From: Leminorella richardii
GTDB taxonomy: Bacteria; Pseudomonadota; Gammaproteobacteria; Enterobacterales; Enterobacteriaceae
NCBI RefSeq assembly: GCF_900478135.1
Contig: NZ_LS483470.1
Coordinates: 1,360,501-1,424,500, forward strand
DNA: 64,000 nt
Reading direction: 5' to 3'
Part shown: positions 46,291-55,900 of the stretch, piece after piece
Layout of the letters: every line of letters begins with the position of its first letter
Position numbering within the stretch: the stretch's first letter is position 1
Made by a program: the position numbers and the translations under genes
The notes under the pieces: model-generated
What the model was told of the DNA's origin: nothing
The model's input: the letters and a program-made list of their open reading frames with translations, nothing else
Databases searched by the model: none

Positions 46291-47445
46291 TCAGTAGCTT
46301 AAGCTCAGGATCCTGCGAACTTCAATTTCATTGATATCCTTATGTTCACCCAGCGGTAATAAATTAAATCTTTTTAAATAGTTAATTGCATCTTCAATAC
46401 AGGACTCAGGGATCCCATAGGCTCTTAAACTGGTAGCGATACCCATTTCTTCGAAAAAGCGTCGGGTTAGCGCAATGGCACTATTTATCCGCATTTCTTC
46501 GTCGCCTTCGGTTAATCCCCAAACTCTTTCAGCATACTGTAATAGCTTCAGTCGCTTAGTCTTTTTTTGTATATCCAAAACGGAAGGAAGTATGACCGCG
46601 AGCGTTTGCGCATGATCGAGACCGTAATAGACAGTGAAATAGTATCCCATCCGGTGAGTAGACCAGTCCTGAGGCACGCCGAGGCCAATGAGCCCGTTTA
46701 GCGCCTGAGTTGCGCTCCACATGATAGACGCTCTGGCGTCATAGTTCTCTTTCTCTACGAGTGCCTTAGGGCCTTCTTCAATGAGTGTTAACATCAGGCC
46801 TTCTGCGTAGCGATCCTGAACTTTTCCATAAACGGGATAGGTTAAATACTGTTCGGCAACGTGAACGAATGCGTCAACAACTCCGTTGGCGACCTGTTTT
46901 TCAGGCAGGGTATAGGACTTTTTCGGATCCAATAGCGCAAAGCGTGGGAAGAGCAGAGGGTGCTTATGGCTTAGCTTAGCGTTAAGGCCTGCGTGGCTAA
47001 TAACGGCAGTGCCGTTCATTTCAGAGCCGGTTGCAGGCAGTGTGACAACGCAGCCAATCGGAAGCACCTGGCTGAGAGGAATATTCTTTACCCAGCTTTC
47101 CCACACATCGCCTTCAAAATAGGCCGCGGCAGCAATAAATTTTGTGCCATCGATGACTGAACCGCCGCCAACGGCAAGAAGAAAATCTATCTTTTCTTCT
47201 TTTACAATGTTAACCGCCTTCATTAACGTGTCGTATTGAGGGTTGGGCTCGATACCGCCAAATTCAATATATTCTCTTGCACCTAGCGCCTGAGTCACTT
47301 CAGCTAGGGTGCCATAGCGTTTGGCACTGCCTCCACCATAGGTGATGAGTACGCGGGCGCTGGGAGGAATGTGGGCGTCAATATCCTTCATTCTTCCTTC
47401 GCCAAAAAGTATTCGCGTTGGATTGTAATAGTCAAAGTTAAACAT
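46291..47445 (-). CDS. YqhD-like iron/zinc alcohol dehydrogenase with a missing metal ligand
   Basis: A 384-residue dehydrogenase of the iron-dependent group III family, close in length and sequence to E. coli YqhD, an NADPH-dependent aldehyde reductase. The nucleotide region (VLITYGGGSAKRYG, LLAVGGGSVIDGTKF) is intact. Of the metal ligands, Asp and the first His are in VVDAFVHVAEQY and the last His in YYGLDHAQT. The ligand His267 of YqhD falls in GHELT, which here is GYYFT (Tyr), near residue 266. So metal binding or activity may differ. It stands alone, with no regulator beside it. Confidence 0.85.
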   Translation of the reverse strand: MFNFDYYNPTRILFGEGRMKDIDAHIPPSARVLITYGGGSAKRYGTLAEVTQALGAREYIEFGGIEPNPQYDTLMKAVNIVKEEKIDFLLAVGGGSVIDGTKFIAAAAYFEGDVWESWVKNIPLSQVLPIGCVVTLPATGSEMNGTAVISHAGLNAKLSHKHPLLFPRFALLDPKKSYTLPEKQVANGVVDAFVHVAEQYLTYPVYGKVQDRYAEGLMLTLIEEGPKALVEKENYDARASIMWSATQALNGLIGLGVPQDWSTHRMGYYFTVYYGLDHAQTLAVILPSVLDIQKKTKRLKLLQYAERVWGLTEGDEEMRINSAIALTRRFFEEMGIATSLRAYGIPESCIEDAINYLKRFNLLPLGEHKDINEIEVRRILSLSY

Positions 47446-47696
47446 GGTTATCTCCCAGCGGTGGGCTATTTGATCACGATAAATTCAACGGAGCGAGCGA
47501 GTGCGCACGCTGTGGCTTGAAAGTGTTGCTACGCATTGATGCTTTCGACTATAGCGTATTTATATCGGGCATCTTACTGATATGAGATAAATTATACCCC
47601 ATTTCTGTGTTTGTTTTTGGCAGCAGTATGAGGCTGGGGGAGACTGTGGGGCTTTAGCTGTGAAAAATTGTCAGAGGAATGACGAGAAAGAGGGGA

Positions 47697-47724
47697 TAAA
47701 AAAACCGGCCATAAAGGCCGGTTT
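47697..47724 (-). terminator. Terminator of the envelope gene block
   Basis: Stem AAACCGGCC (47702-47710) with GGCCGGTTT (47716-47724); the minus-strand T run extends to 47697. It lies just beyond the stop of the last gene (47743). Confidence 0.88.
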
Positions 47725-47742
47725 GAAGAATTAGACGATCGA

Positions 47743-49131
47743 TTAAAGGAATACGCCGCCAGATTCACCCAGCTTTTGATCCCCAGCCTTAGGCTTGGCT
47801 TTTGCTTTTGGCTTGGATGATGTCGCTTTAGCAGGTTCTGCTTTAGCCTTGTCGGCCTTTTTCTCTTCTACAACTGGCGGAGCCAGTCGAGCGATTGCGC
47901 CTTTATCAATGGCATCAACTTTACCGCTTTCAACAACACCGTAAGAGATCTTGTCTTTGATAGAAGTAATCACGATGGTTGCCACTTTCTCTTCGGCTGC
48001 TCCCAGTACTTCACCGGTATCCGGGTCGACCAGCTCTTCACCCTGAGAATAAATGTCAAAACGGTCGCCGTCATACACCATGGCCTCGCCGCGGTTGATG
48101 ATGATCTGGCCGTTAGTGACGGCAACAACCTTCGCAGGCGTCAGCTTGTTAACGATTTTATCGGCAATAACGTCGCTGATTTGCTTACGAGCGGTTTCTA
48201 TATAGCGGCCGCTCTGTTCAAAGACCGTAGAGTCAGACCACTGGATGCCGTGGGTCGCTGCTTCCAGAAGGGAGTAGCGAACGGTGACTTTGGTTTTGGA
48301 CGAGCTGGTGACGTCAAATTCACCGGTCAGGTCAACGCTGGTAACTTTCGTCGTCGTTCTTACGCCGGCTTCAGTGACGTTAATGACCAACAGGTAGTCG
48401 GCGGGAAGGGCAGTTTGGCGCACGTCAACGGAGTTGTCTAAACGGCTTTCCAGAAACTTCTCTTCAGACTCGAACGCCTTATCGTTGACGGCACTGCGAT
48501 CTAGCACGGTAAAGCGCTGAGACTGTACGATGCGGTCAGTAATTTCCTGGCGCAGCGTATTGGCAAAGGCAGAACGGCTGCGGTTACCGGTGGTGATAAT
48601 CGCCAGACGATCGCGCTTTGAGGACGCCTGAGAGGTTTTACGCTCTACTTTATCGATTTCGACCGTCAGAATAACGGTACAGCCTTTGGCGTCACAGTCG
48701 CGAGTTTTAACCTTATAGCCTTTTACCGTTCCTGCACTGCGCGTATTGATCTGTGCGCTTTTGCCGGTATTAACGGTAATGTCGCGGTTTGCGTTGCCGC
48801 CAACGTTGACATCAAGGTTTTCAGTATAGGTTGAGTCACCGGCCTTATTGCTGAGAAACGAATTGTCGTTATTCTTCGTATTCTCAACGTAGGTGCCTTT
48901 TCCTTCCACGTTAACGTCGGCTTTGTCTTTTACGCGGACATAGTCGCCGGCACGTTCAGACTGTGTGCTTACGGTCATTCCATTTACCTGACGAACGGCA
49001 TCAGCCAGAGCGGCGTCAACAGCCTTTTCGTAGGTTTCACCGTATCCTTGCGCTTCGACGGTTTCAATTTTTGCAAAAGCAGCGGGTGAAAGCGTCAGAA
49101 GTGCTGCAAGTACCAAGATCCATTTTTTCAT
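47743..49131 (-). CDS. Secreted FlgT/CsgG-like envelope protein with lysine-rich tail
   Basis: A 462-residue protein. A signal peptide of about 20 residues (MKKWILVLAALLTLSPAAFA) is followed by a domain with ETYEKAVDAALADAVRQV, typical of LPP20/FlgT-type repeats, then an asparagine-rich segment (residues about 70-130). A CsgG-like region (LAIITTGNRSRSAFANTLRQ, DRSAVND) follows. The C-terminal about 40 residues are Lys/Ala/Pro-rich (KADKAKAEPAKATSSKPKAK), likely a disordered cell-wall or anionic-polymer binding tail. No lipobox is seen, so it is probably periplasmic. It lies last in a co-directional row with the LpoB-like lipoprotein. Exact function unknown. Confidence 0.72.
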   Translation of the reverse strand: MKKWILVLAALLTLSPAAFAKIETVEAQGYGETYEKAVDAALADAVRQVNGMTVSTQSERAGDYVRVKDKADVNVEGKGTYVENTKNNDNSFLSNKAGDSTYTENLDVNVGGNANRDITVNTGKSAQINTRSAGTVKGYKVKTRDCDAKGCTVILTVEIDKVERKTSQASSKRDRLAIITTGNRSRSAFANTLRQEITDRIVQSQRFTVLDRSAVNDKAFESEEKFLESRLDNSVDVRQTALPADYLLVINVTEAGVRTTTKVTSVDLTGEFDVTSSSKTKVTVRYSLLEAATHGIQWSDSTVFEQSGRYIETARKQISDVIADKIVNKLTPAKVVAVTNGQIIINRGEAMVYDGDRFDIYSQGEELVDPDTGEVLGAAEEKVATIVITSIKDKISYGVVESGKVDAIDKGAIARLAPPVVEEKKADKAKAEPAKATSSKPKAKAKPKAGDQKLGESGGVFL

Positions 49132-49212
49132 TAGCAAGCCCTAATGGATGAAATAAACATATGCGGCGCGCGTCGAACTCTGTCGGGCGCGCCGCGCCCG
49201 GGAATCGTTTGA

Positions 49213-49827
49213 TTACCAGCTAGCAGTGCGGTTGTCGCCACGCTTGATGATTGGGTACTCTTTTTCCCAGTAAGCCAGACCGTCGTCCAGGTTAGTCAGT
49301 GTCAGTTGGAAGTAGTACTCAACCTGCTGAGTGCTGGAGCTTACGCGACGGTTCTGCTGAATGATTTTACCGGTCAGAGAGAAGTCAGGAGCGATAACGC
49401 GACCGTCTTTCTTCACAGTCTTTTGGTTAACCATTTTGGATTTACGCAGCTGGCGTACTTTACGGGTCATTTCGTCTTCAGGACCGTTAGCGCTAATAGC
49501 GGTGGTCACAACGAAACGGCCTGAGTTCAGCAGGCTGGTACGAATTTTCTTGGTCAGCTGATCGGTATCGATGCGCTGATCGGTATCGTTAACAATGCCA
49601 GTGACAGTCAGAACGTAGCGGCCGCCCTGTGGGTGAACCAGCAGGTCGGAGCTCAGCATGTCGTCAACCATATTGGTTGCCGCCATTTCGAAATCTTTAT
49701 AGTCGAGGCCCATAATGGCTACGCCGTCGTTTTTACTGTCGACGTAGTAGGCGCCTTCTTGAGCACATCCAGCAAGGGAAAGGGCTACAGCCGCGGCAAG
49801 AAAAATCTTTTTGTTAAAAATAGTCAT
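49213..49827 (-). CDS. LpoB-like outer-membrane lipoprotein
   Basis: A 204-residue lipoprotein with lipobox LAGC (Cys21, alanine at +2, so outer membrane sorting). The remainder (TDQLTKKIRTSLLNSGRF, then LTGKIIQQNRRVSSSTQQVE, EYYFQLTLTNLDDGLAYWE) is the PF13036 fold shared by LpoB, which activates PBP1b. It lacks the long proline-rich linker of E. coli LpoB, so it is a relative rather than the orthologue. It lies between two other secreted proteins of the same cluster, an arrangement I recall from Vibrio and Shewanella. Confidence 0.8.
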   Translation of the reverse strand: MTIFNKKIFLAAAVALSLAGCAQEGAYYVDSKNDGVAIMGLDYKDFEMAATNMVDDMLSSDLLVHPQGGRYVLTVTGIVNDTDQRIDTDQLTKKIRTSLLNSGRFVVTTAISANGPEDEMTRKVRQLRKSKMVNQKTVKKDGRVIAPDFSLTGKIIQQNRRVSSSTQQVEYYFQLTLTNLDDGLAYWEKEYPIIKRGDNRTASW

Positions 49828-49885
49828 TATTGCGTTCTCAACATAGTTTAAAGGTTATTACGATATCGATCCCTAAAGGGAAAAT

Positions 49886-51256
49886 CTACATCGCATTCTT
49901 ACTGGTTAGTACGTCCACCTTAGGCGGCATCAGCGAGTTTATACTGCGCACGTATACCACCACGGGCTGTGGCGTAGCAGGCAGGTCGACGGTGATAGCA
50001 GAACCGCCTGAAGGGGCGATCTGAATCTTTTGACTGCTGGGCCACTTAACATAGGCAACCTGGAAATCATAAGGAAGCGTATGCCAACTGCGGATATCGG
50101 CCTGAGTGGTGACTGCCTGAGCAACCCCAGTGATAGCGCCGAGGATCCTGATCGTTTTATTATCTGAGTTCATCATCGTCGCCTGAGCTGCCGTCTTCAG
50201 AATGGCGCGAGAGAGCTCCTTGATAAGGATGCCGGTAAATTCCGTTTTAAATTCACCCTGAATGATTTTATCCATCTGGGCGAACGACTCCGTTTTATTC
50301 CCTCCATTGATAGAAAGATAAGGATACGCCGGGCTACCTGATTCCAGCGTTGGCAGTGCAATACCCGCGTAGGCTACTTTACGGGTGACCAAAAGCAACG
50401 GTAAATCTATGCGACGCTCAGCCTTTCTGGCAGACGAGCCGTTTTCAAAGATAACCCAAACGCCCGGCGGTACATTGCGCCCCTTGCTGTTTGCCAGATT
50501 CAGGTCTGAGCGAATCTGGCGGTTTTTCGTCAATGCATAGGCACGCTTGAGGCTCTCTTTGGCTTTGTTAAGGTCGCCTACGTTTTCATTATTGATCAGG
50601 AAGTAAAGGCCGTGCAGATAGAGCGATGCGGGGTTGATATAGCCGTCATACGGCTTCCATTGTGCAACGTCGATCCCTGATCCTTCCAATGTTTCCATTG
50701 ACTTGGAGTACGATTCGCCAAGATTGTTGCTCTTGATGGCGCTTTTTTGCTCGTTAATCTCTTTTGAGAAGTATTCTGCCGCCCGACGCTGGCGGTCGTC
50801 AACCCTGTTCCATTCAACGCGGGCGTTATTAAAGTCAGCCAGCTGCCAAAAGTTCAGCGCTTTATAGGTATTGACCATCACGCGGTCATAGACGCGCGGA
50901 GAGTAGTCCATGACGTTATCGTTGACGACCATTGATGCAGCCTGGCTTAAGCCTGATGCGGCAATGTTTTTCGTTTCACTGTCTTTAATCAGCAGCTCTG
51001 CGCCGTCAAACACTTTGGTGGAGCGATCCAGCTGATTCGTCATGCGAAGTAGGGCACCCGCCTCAAGAGACCACAGGAGATGAGTGGCTTCTCCACTGCC
51101 GGATACGCCTTCATCGAGCGCAATTTTTTCTGCCATTTCTATATGTCCCTGAGACAGGGCATAGTCGAGATTTTGACGTGAAGGTGGATTAGCGCAGGAA
51201 GCTAATGCCAGGGCGATGCCGCAGCAAAGAGAAACACGAGTGATCTGATTTTTCAT
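49886..51256 (-). CDS. COG3014-type lipoprotein
   Basis: A 456-residue lipoprotein; start 51256 is chosen because it gives a signal peptide and lipobox (LALASC, Cys21), which the longer upstream reading does not. The middle has TPR-like helices (HIEMAEKIALDEGVSG, KALNFWQLADFNNARVEWNR), and near the end WHTLPYDFQVAYVKWP is a typical COG3014 segment. Such proteins occur next to LpoB-like lipoproteins. The role is unknown; attachment to the outer membrane in a peptidoglycan or secretion complex is inferred. Confidence 0.78.
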   Translation of the reverse strand: MKNQITRVSLCCGIALALASCANPPSRQNLDYALSQGHIEMAEKIALDEGVSGSGEATHLLWSLEAGALLRMTNQLDRSTKVFDGAELLIKDSETKNIAASGLSQAASMVVNDNVMDYSPRVYDRVMVNTYKALNFWQLADFNNARVEWNRVDDRQRRAAEYFSKEINEQKSAIKSNNLGESYSKSMETLEGSGIDVAQWKPYDGYINPASLYLHGLYFLINNENVGDLNKAKESLKRAYALTKNRQIRSDLNLANSKGRNVPPGVWVIFENGSSARKAERRIDLPLLLVTRKVAYAGIALPTLESGSPAYPYLSINGGNKTESFAQMDKIIQGEFKTEFTGILIKELSRAILKTAAQATMMNSDNKTIRILGAITGVAQAVTTQADIRSWHTLPYDFQVAYVKWPSSQKIQIAPSGGSAITVDLPATPQPVVVYVRSINSLMPPKVDVLTSKNAM

Positions 51257-51423
51257 AGATTTTCTGCTGTAATAAAGTGTGTAGTTGTATTTTTTTCGTT
51301 GTAAATAGAAAGCGGTCAGGGAGGAGAGGCGATTAACCATGCCTCTTTTATTATTTAGCGTGAAACAGCCCGTCGCCTTTGAGCCAAAAGGCGCGCTCGA
51401 TGCTGTTACCCCTGCCGCTTTCA

Positions 51424-52107
51424 TCAGTCAAATCTCCGCCATAGCTGATTGAACTGCTGTTGATAGAGATTCAAAAGATCTGGGTTGTCCGTAACGAGAA
51501 CGTTTTCATAATTGTGTTGGGACGCACTTCTCGTCCAGTTAAAACTGCCGTTAAGCAAATAGCGCCCGTCAAAAATCGCAAACTTATGGTGCATGTGATA
51601 CGGCGAGTCGTCCATGACAACGGTCACGCCCTGACGAATCAGATAGTCAATATCGCTGCCGTGGTCTTCAGATTTATCGTTATCGGTAATAATCCTGACG
51701 TTAACCTGCCTTTTATGCGCCTGCATAATGGCGTCAGTAATATCGTCATCGGCGATGGTAAACACGCAGATATCAACAGACTGTTGAGCGTGAGAGAGAA
51801 GGGCTCGGATTTTATCACGGCAGGCGCTGCCGGGTGAGAAGAAGGCGGTGCTGTTAACGCGCTTTTGGCGAGCGGTGGCGTCGAGCGTTTTGACTACCGT
51901 TTCTAACCACTTTAATACAGGTTGAAGATCGGTAGGGGCGGAGTCAAGATGGCTGCGAACCATGTCGAAAGCGCGATTGCGCATAAAGCCAAACTGTTCA
52001 GCAGAAAGTGACTGACCTATGTCTCTTAGCTGAATGCGCTCTCCCTGACTGAGAGTAAGATCGGCCAGTGAATCCTCGAGGTAGCGTTCCAGCTCGTTGT
52101 TTTCCAT
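51424..52107 (-). CDS. Phospholipase D-like (HKD) protein
   Basis: A 227-residue protein with one HKD motif (MHHKFAIFDGRYLLNGSFNW near residue 172). The N-terminal about 80 residues are an unrecognised helical domain. Single-HKD proteins act as dimers, as Nuc-type endonucleases or phospholipid hydrolases. Start 52107 follows AAGGA by five bases. No signal peptide, so it is cytosolic. Its place in the block with a flotillin and a rhomboid suggests membrane or DNA damage handling, but this is inference. Confidence 0.82.
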   Translation of the reverse strand: MENNELERYLEDSLADLTLSQGERIQLRDIGQSLSAEQFGFMRNRAFDMVRSHLDSAPTDLQPVLKWLETVVKTLDATARQKRVNSTAFFSPGSACRDKIRALLSHAQQSVDICVFTIADDDITDAIMQAHKRQVNVRIITDNDKSEDHGSDIDYLIRQGVTVVMDDSPYHMHHKFAIFDGRYLLNGSFNWTRSASQHNYENVLVTDNPDLLNLYQQQFNQLWRRFD

Positions 52108-52122
52108 GTATCCTTTTCTCAT

Positions 52123-52331
52123 CCATAAAAAGAAAATAGCGCTAAGGATTTATTACGGCCCGATCAAATGTGTGGGCTTTTAAATGGCGATCCTTTCTGT
52201 AGCTATATAATCCTAGTTTGCTGTAATCAGCGCCCAAAATAAAGGGGAATTGCTGAAAAATTACTTATAACAAGAGAGAATGTTGCCAGTTTGCACTTAG
52301 TTGAAACGAATTGCTTCTTTAGCGTTTTATT
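52123..52331. other. Spacer between rhomboid and PLD genes
   Basis: 209 AT-rich bases that may hold a promoter for the downstream four genes. No gene seen. Confidence 0.4.
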
Positions 52332-52934
52332 TCACCTACTGCCGCTATGTGGTACTTCCCTTTCATCAAGGCGTTTTGTTTTTCTCATTCGCCATTTTCT
52401 TTCTAGCCACGCATAAATTATGCCAGCGACTGCGCCAGCAATATGACTTTCGGTAGAAATGCGAGAATCTCCCGGCAGTAGCCCCGCTGCCATACCGCCG
52501 TAGTAAAACAGGATCAGCAGCGCCAGAGCGAGGTCGAGAAGCTTCCTGCGGGCGAGCCCCTGCGCTAAAAGCAGTGCCCATAGGCCGAAAATCCAGCCGC
52601 TGGCGCCAACGTGATAGGCTGAGCGGGCAAATATCCACACCAGGCCTCCCCCTATCACAATCACTGCGAGGCTGGAGTACACGTAGTCTCGTACTGAAGA
52701 CGCCATCAGCAGCGCACTTAATATCAGTAGGATAGGCAGGTTGCTGAAGAGATGGCTCCAGTCACCGTGGATAAACGGCGCCAGCAAAATTCCCTTCAGA
52801 CCGCTTAAGGTTCGCGGCAAAATCCCCAGCGACGTCAGTAAACCGCCGCTCAGAGCATTAATGCACTGAACGACGATAAGCAGAGCCGCTAAGACAGCCA
52901 AAATGTAAACGCGCTGTGTGAGCCAGGATTTCAC
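52332..52934 (-). CDS. Rhomboid-family intramembrane serine protease
   Basis: A 200-residue protein with about six transmembrane segments. The catalytic serine lies in VGASGWIFGLWAL near residue 112 and the histidine in ESHIAGAVAGI near residue 165. The entry motif HGDWSHLFSNLP is also present. Size and layout fit bacterial GlpG-like proteases lacking an N-terminal domain. It begins only six bases after the giant ATPase gene ends, so they are co-transcribed. It may cleave a membrane partner of that system. Confidence 0.85.
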   Translation of the reverse strand: MKSWLTQRVYILAVLAALLIVVQCINALSGGLLTSLGILPRTLSGLKGILLAPFIHGDWSHLFSNLPILLILSALLMASSVRDYVYSSLAVIVIGGGLVWIFARSAYHVGASGWIFGLWALLLAQGLARRKLLDLALALLILFYYGGMAAGLLPGDSRISTESHIAGAVAGIIYAWLERKWRMRKTKRLDEREVPHSGSR

Positions 52935-52940
52935 CCTAGG

Positions 52941-55900
52941 TTAGTTCCTCAATGACTGAACGCTTTCGACCAGTGACGCTAGCTGAACAACAACGCGGTC
53001 ACCCACGTCAGCACCATCGCCACCCAGCGCTTTGTTTCTCGTAAAGTCACGCTTAATCTGCTGCCAGCGCTGCTCTTCCTGAGGTGACAGGGTGTCACGA
53101 ATTTCCGCCAGCTTCAGCAGGTTTTCTTCTGCCCCCTGTGTAAGCAGCTGTGCTTCACCAAGATAGTGATCGTCAAGGATTTGACGAATTTCCGCCGCAT
53201 TCATCACTGCGGAGATCTTTTCAGCGAGCTTGTTCATATTGCGATAGCTGCCCTGTAGCTTAAAGGGCGGCTCGGTTCGATACCGGTCTGACTGTGCAGC
53301 GCTGGCAATATACTGCTGGTTAACCTTCAGCACTACGTCGCGCAGAGAAATCATTCTTTCCAGTATGGCAACGATTTCAGTAATCTCTGCCTCACTGTAC
53401 TGATAGCTGAGTGAATTGGAAGAGAATGGTTTACCCATGGCTTTATCGACAAGCAGATAGAGATCGTTCATATCGCGTAGCGCCAGTGGAGCCAGCACGG
53501 GGTTAGAGGTCAGGCTGTTTTCGATATAGCTTAGCGAGAAGGATTCCTCCATGCCGCCTAGTACCTCACCGAGGTTATAGATATCCGCGCGGTTGGCCAG
53601 CATGTCTGGAATTTTGAAAACTTCGCCGGATTCCGTATAGGGGTTACCGGCCATGACGACGCAGAATTTTTTACCGCGCATGTCATAAGTCTTAGTCTTG
53701 CTTTTCCAGACGCCCTCAATGCGCCGAGTGCCGTCACACAGCGAAATAAACTTTTGCAGAAATTCCGGGTGAGTGTGCTGAATATCGTCCACATACAGCA
53801 TCACGTTGTTACCCATTTCCAACGCCAGATTCAGCTTCTCAAGCTCTTGACGGGCGGTAGCGTTAGGCGCTTGCTCTGGGTCGAGAGAGAGGACGTCGTG
53901 ACCCAGCGCCGGGCCGTTTATCTTCATAAAGATCAGACCAAGGCGGTTAGCGACGTACTCCATCAGCGTTGTTTTACCGTAGCCCGGCGGCGATATCATG
54001 AGTAACAGACCCATCAAGTCAGTGCGCTTGTTTTCACCCACGGTGCCGATTTGCTTAGCCAAGTTATCGCCAATGATCGGCAGGTAAACGTCGTTAATCA
54101 GCTTGTTACGCACGAAGGAGCTGAGCGGCTTGGCCTTGAACTCGTGCAGACGCAGGTCAGTACGCTGCTGATTGAGCACTTCCTGGCGCAGTGATTGATA
54201 GCGCTGGTAGCCGGGAATAAAGACCTTACGCTGTCTGCGCATGCGGCTAAAGTAGTCATCTAGTCGAAGCGTCAGAGACTGATTAGCGATCAGCGGGTGT
54301 TCGCCCATCAGGTCGGTTACTGTAAAGTGCAGGTCAGCTTCGCTGAAACGAGCGCTGCTGGGTTTGTCTAGCAAGGTAAGCGCTACTGCTTCAGCTACGT
54401 AGTCGCGCAGTGGTGCATAGTCAGGTAAAGAGCAAAGCCCAGTGAGCCAGTTTTCAACCAGCGCCCATCGCTGGGCGTAGCGTTTCTCTAAATTTTGCTG
54501 TGACTGGTTAAAATCCAGCCACATATGAGCCTGTGTCAGATGAGACTGAAGGCCTTCCAGTAGCGTTTTCGCATATTTGCTGAAGGTAAACTCAAGAGGC
54601 GTCCTTCCCAGCGCCAGGCTCAGATATTCAGCGGCCTGATGCTGCTGATAGGGCTGGCAAGGGATAGGGTAGCGTTCTAAGAACAGGCTGAGTTCGGCTT
54701 CGATTTCGGCTTGCAGATCCAGCAGGCCAGAATCGTGGCGGAACAGCTGCTGAATATTAAGGCTGGTGCGCGCGCGCTCCGGCCATAGGGCTGGAAGCTC
54801 CTGCTTTTGAACGTGACGCCAGAAGAGCACTGCCAGCCCGCGAGCCAGAGCGTTAAACCGAAGCAGGTCAGCGCTTTGGCCGACAGGGATCAGCTTTTGT
54901 AGAATAGCGACCGCATCGTGATCGTGAATCCCTTTTTCGTATCCTTCACGATAGCGGGGAGCCGCAAAGTCTCTGACTGCCTTTTCCAGCGCTTCCGGCT
55001 GGTTAAGCAGGCTGGTGAGGGATGGGATTGTCAGGCCGTCCAGTTCTTTGCTGGCGGCGTAGATCATCGAATAGGCCAGATATTCTGCACGATAGACATC
55101 GTTAGACTCGGACTCAATGGAAATAGGCCAGTAGTCTTGTAGCTCGTTGAGTTCTGCGCTGTCGAGCTGTTCCTGATAGTCTGTACCGGTAAGGTGCAGG
55201 AACAGGCGATCGCCGTGGGGCAAAATAGTGAGATCCAGCTCCTGCGTGTTGACGCTGAACCGGTGACGAGGCCCCAGTTTGATCACGCTGCCGTCGTTTT
55301 CAAAGATTTCCGACTTATCCCGCAGGCTGCGAATGGCCTGATCGCGAGCGGCCTTAAACTTGGCGTCAATGTCGTCCGCTTTTACGCTGTCTTTCAATTC
55401 CCTCAGCCGTTCGACGATTTCCCGGGTTTTTAGCGCAAGGGGGTCGGAGGCAAAGAAGGCGTTGAGCTCATCCAGCGCATTAAACTTGGCGGTTCTTCGA
55501 CGAATGCTGTCGAGCAGGCGCTCGGCGGCGACCTGTAGATTCTGGGCTTTGCGCTGGCGCTCGTCTAGCAGCGCTTGCTTATGGGTTTCAAAGGTTTCAA
55601 GCAGCTCTTCGCGCTTGCTGAGAATGTCGTTTAAAAACTCATCGTGCTCGCTGAACTGGCTTTCTAACTCTTCAAGCTGAACCAGTAGCCGAGACAGCTG
55701 CTCGTCGCAGCGTTCTGGATCGGTTGCCAGAGAGAGCGCGTTGGCAATCCCCTGGCTGAACAGCTTAAACTGTGCGCCGAACTGAGCGACGGCCTCAACA
55801 GACGTCTGTTCTTTACGACGATGCTGCAGGCGCGCTCTGGCCTGATTAAGGCGGGCATAGATTTCGGAAATGGACTCAATAATGCGCGTCTGCTGAGTGG

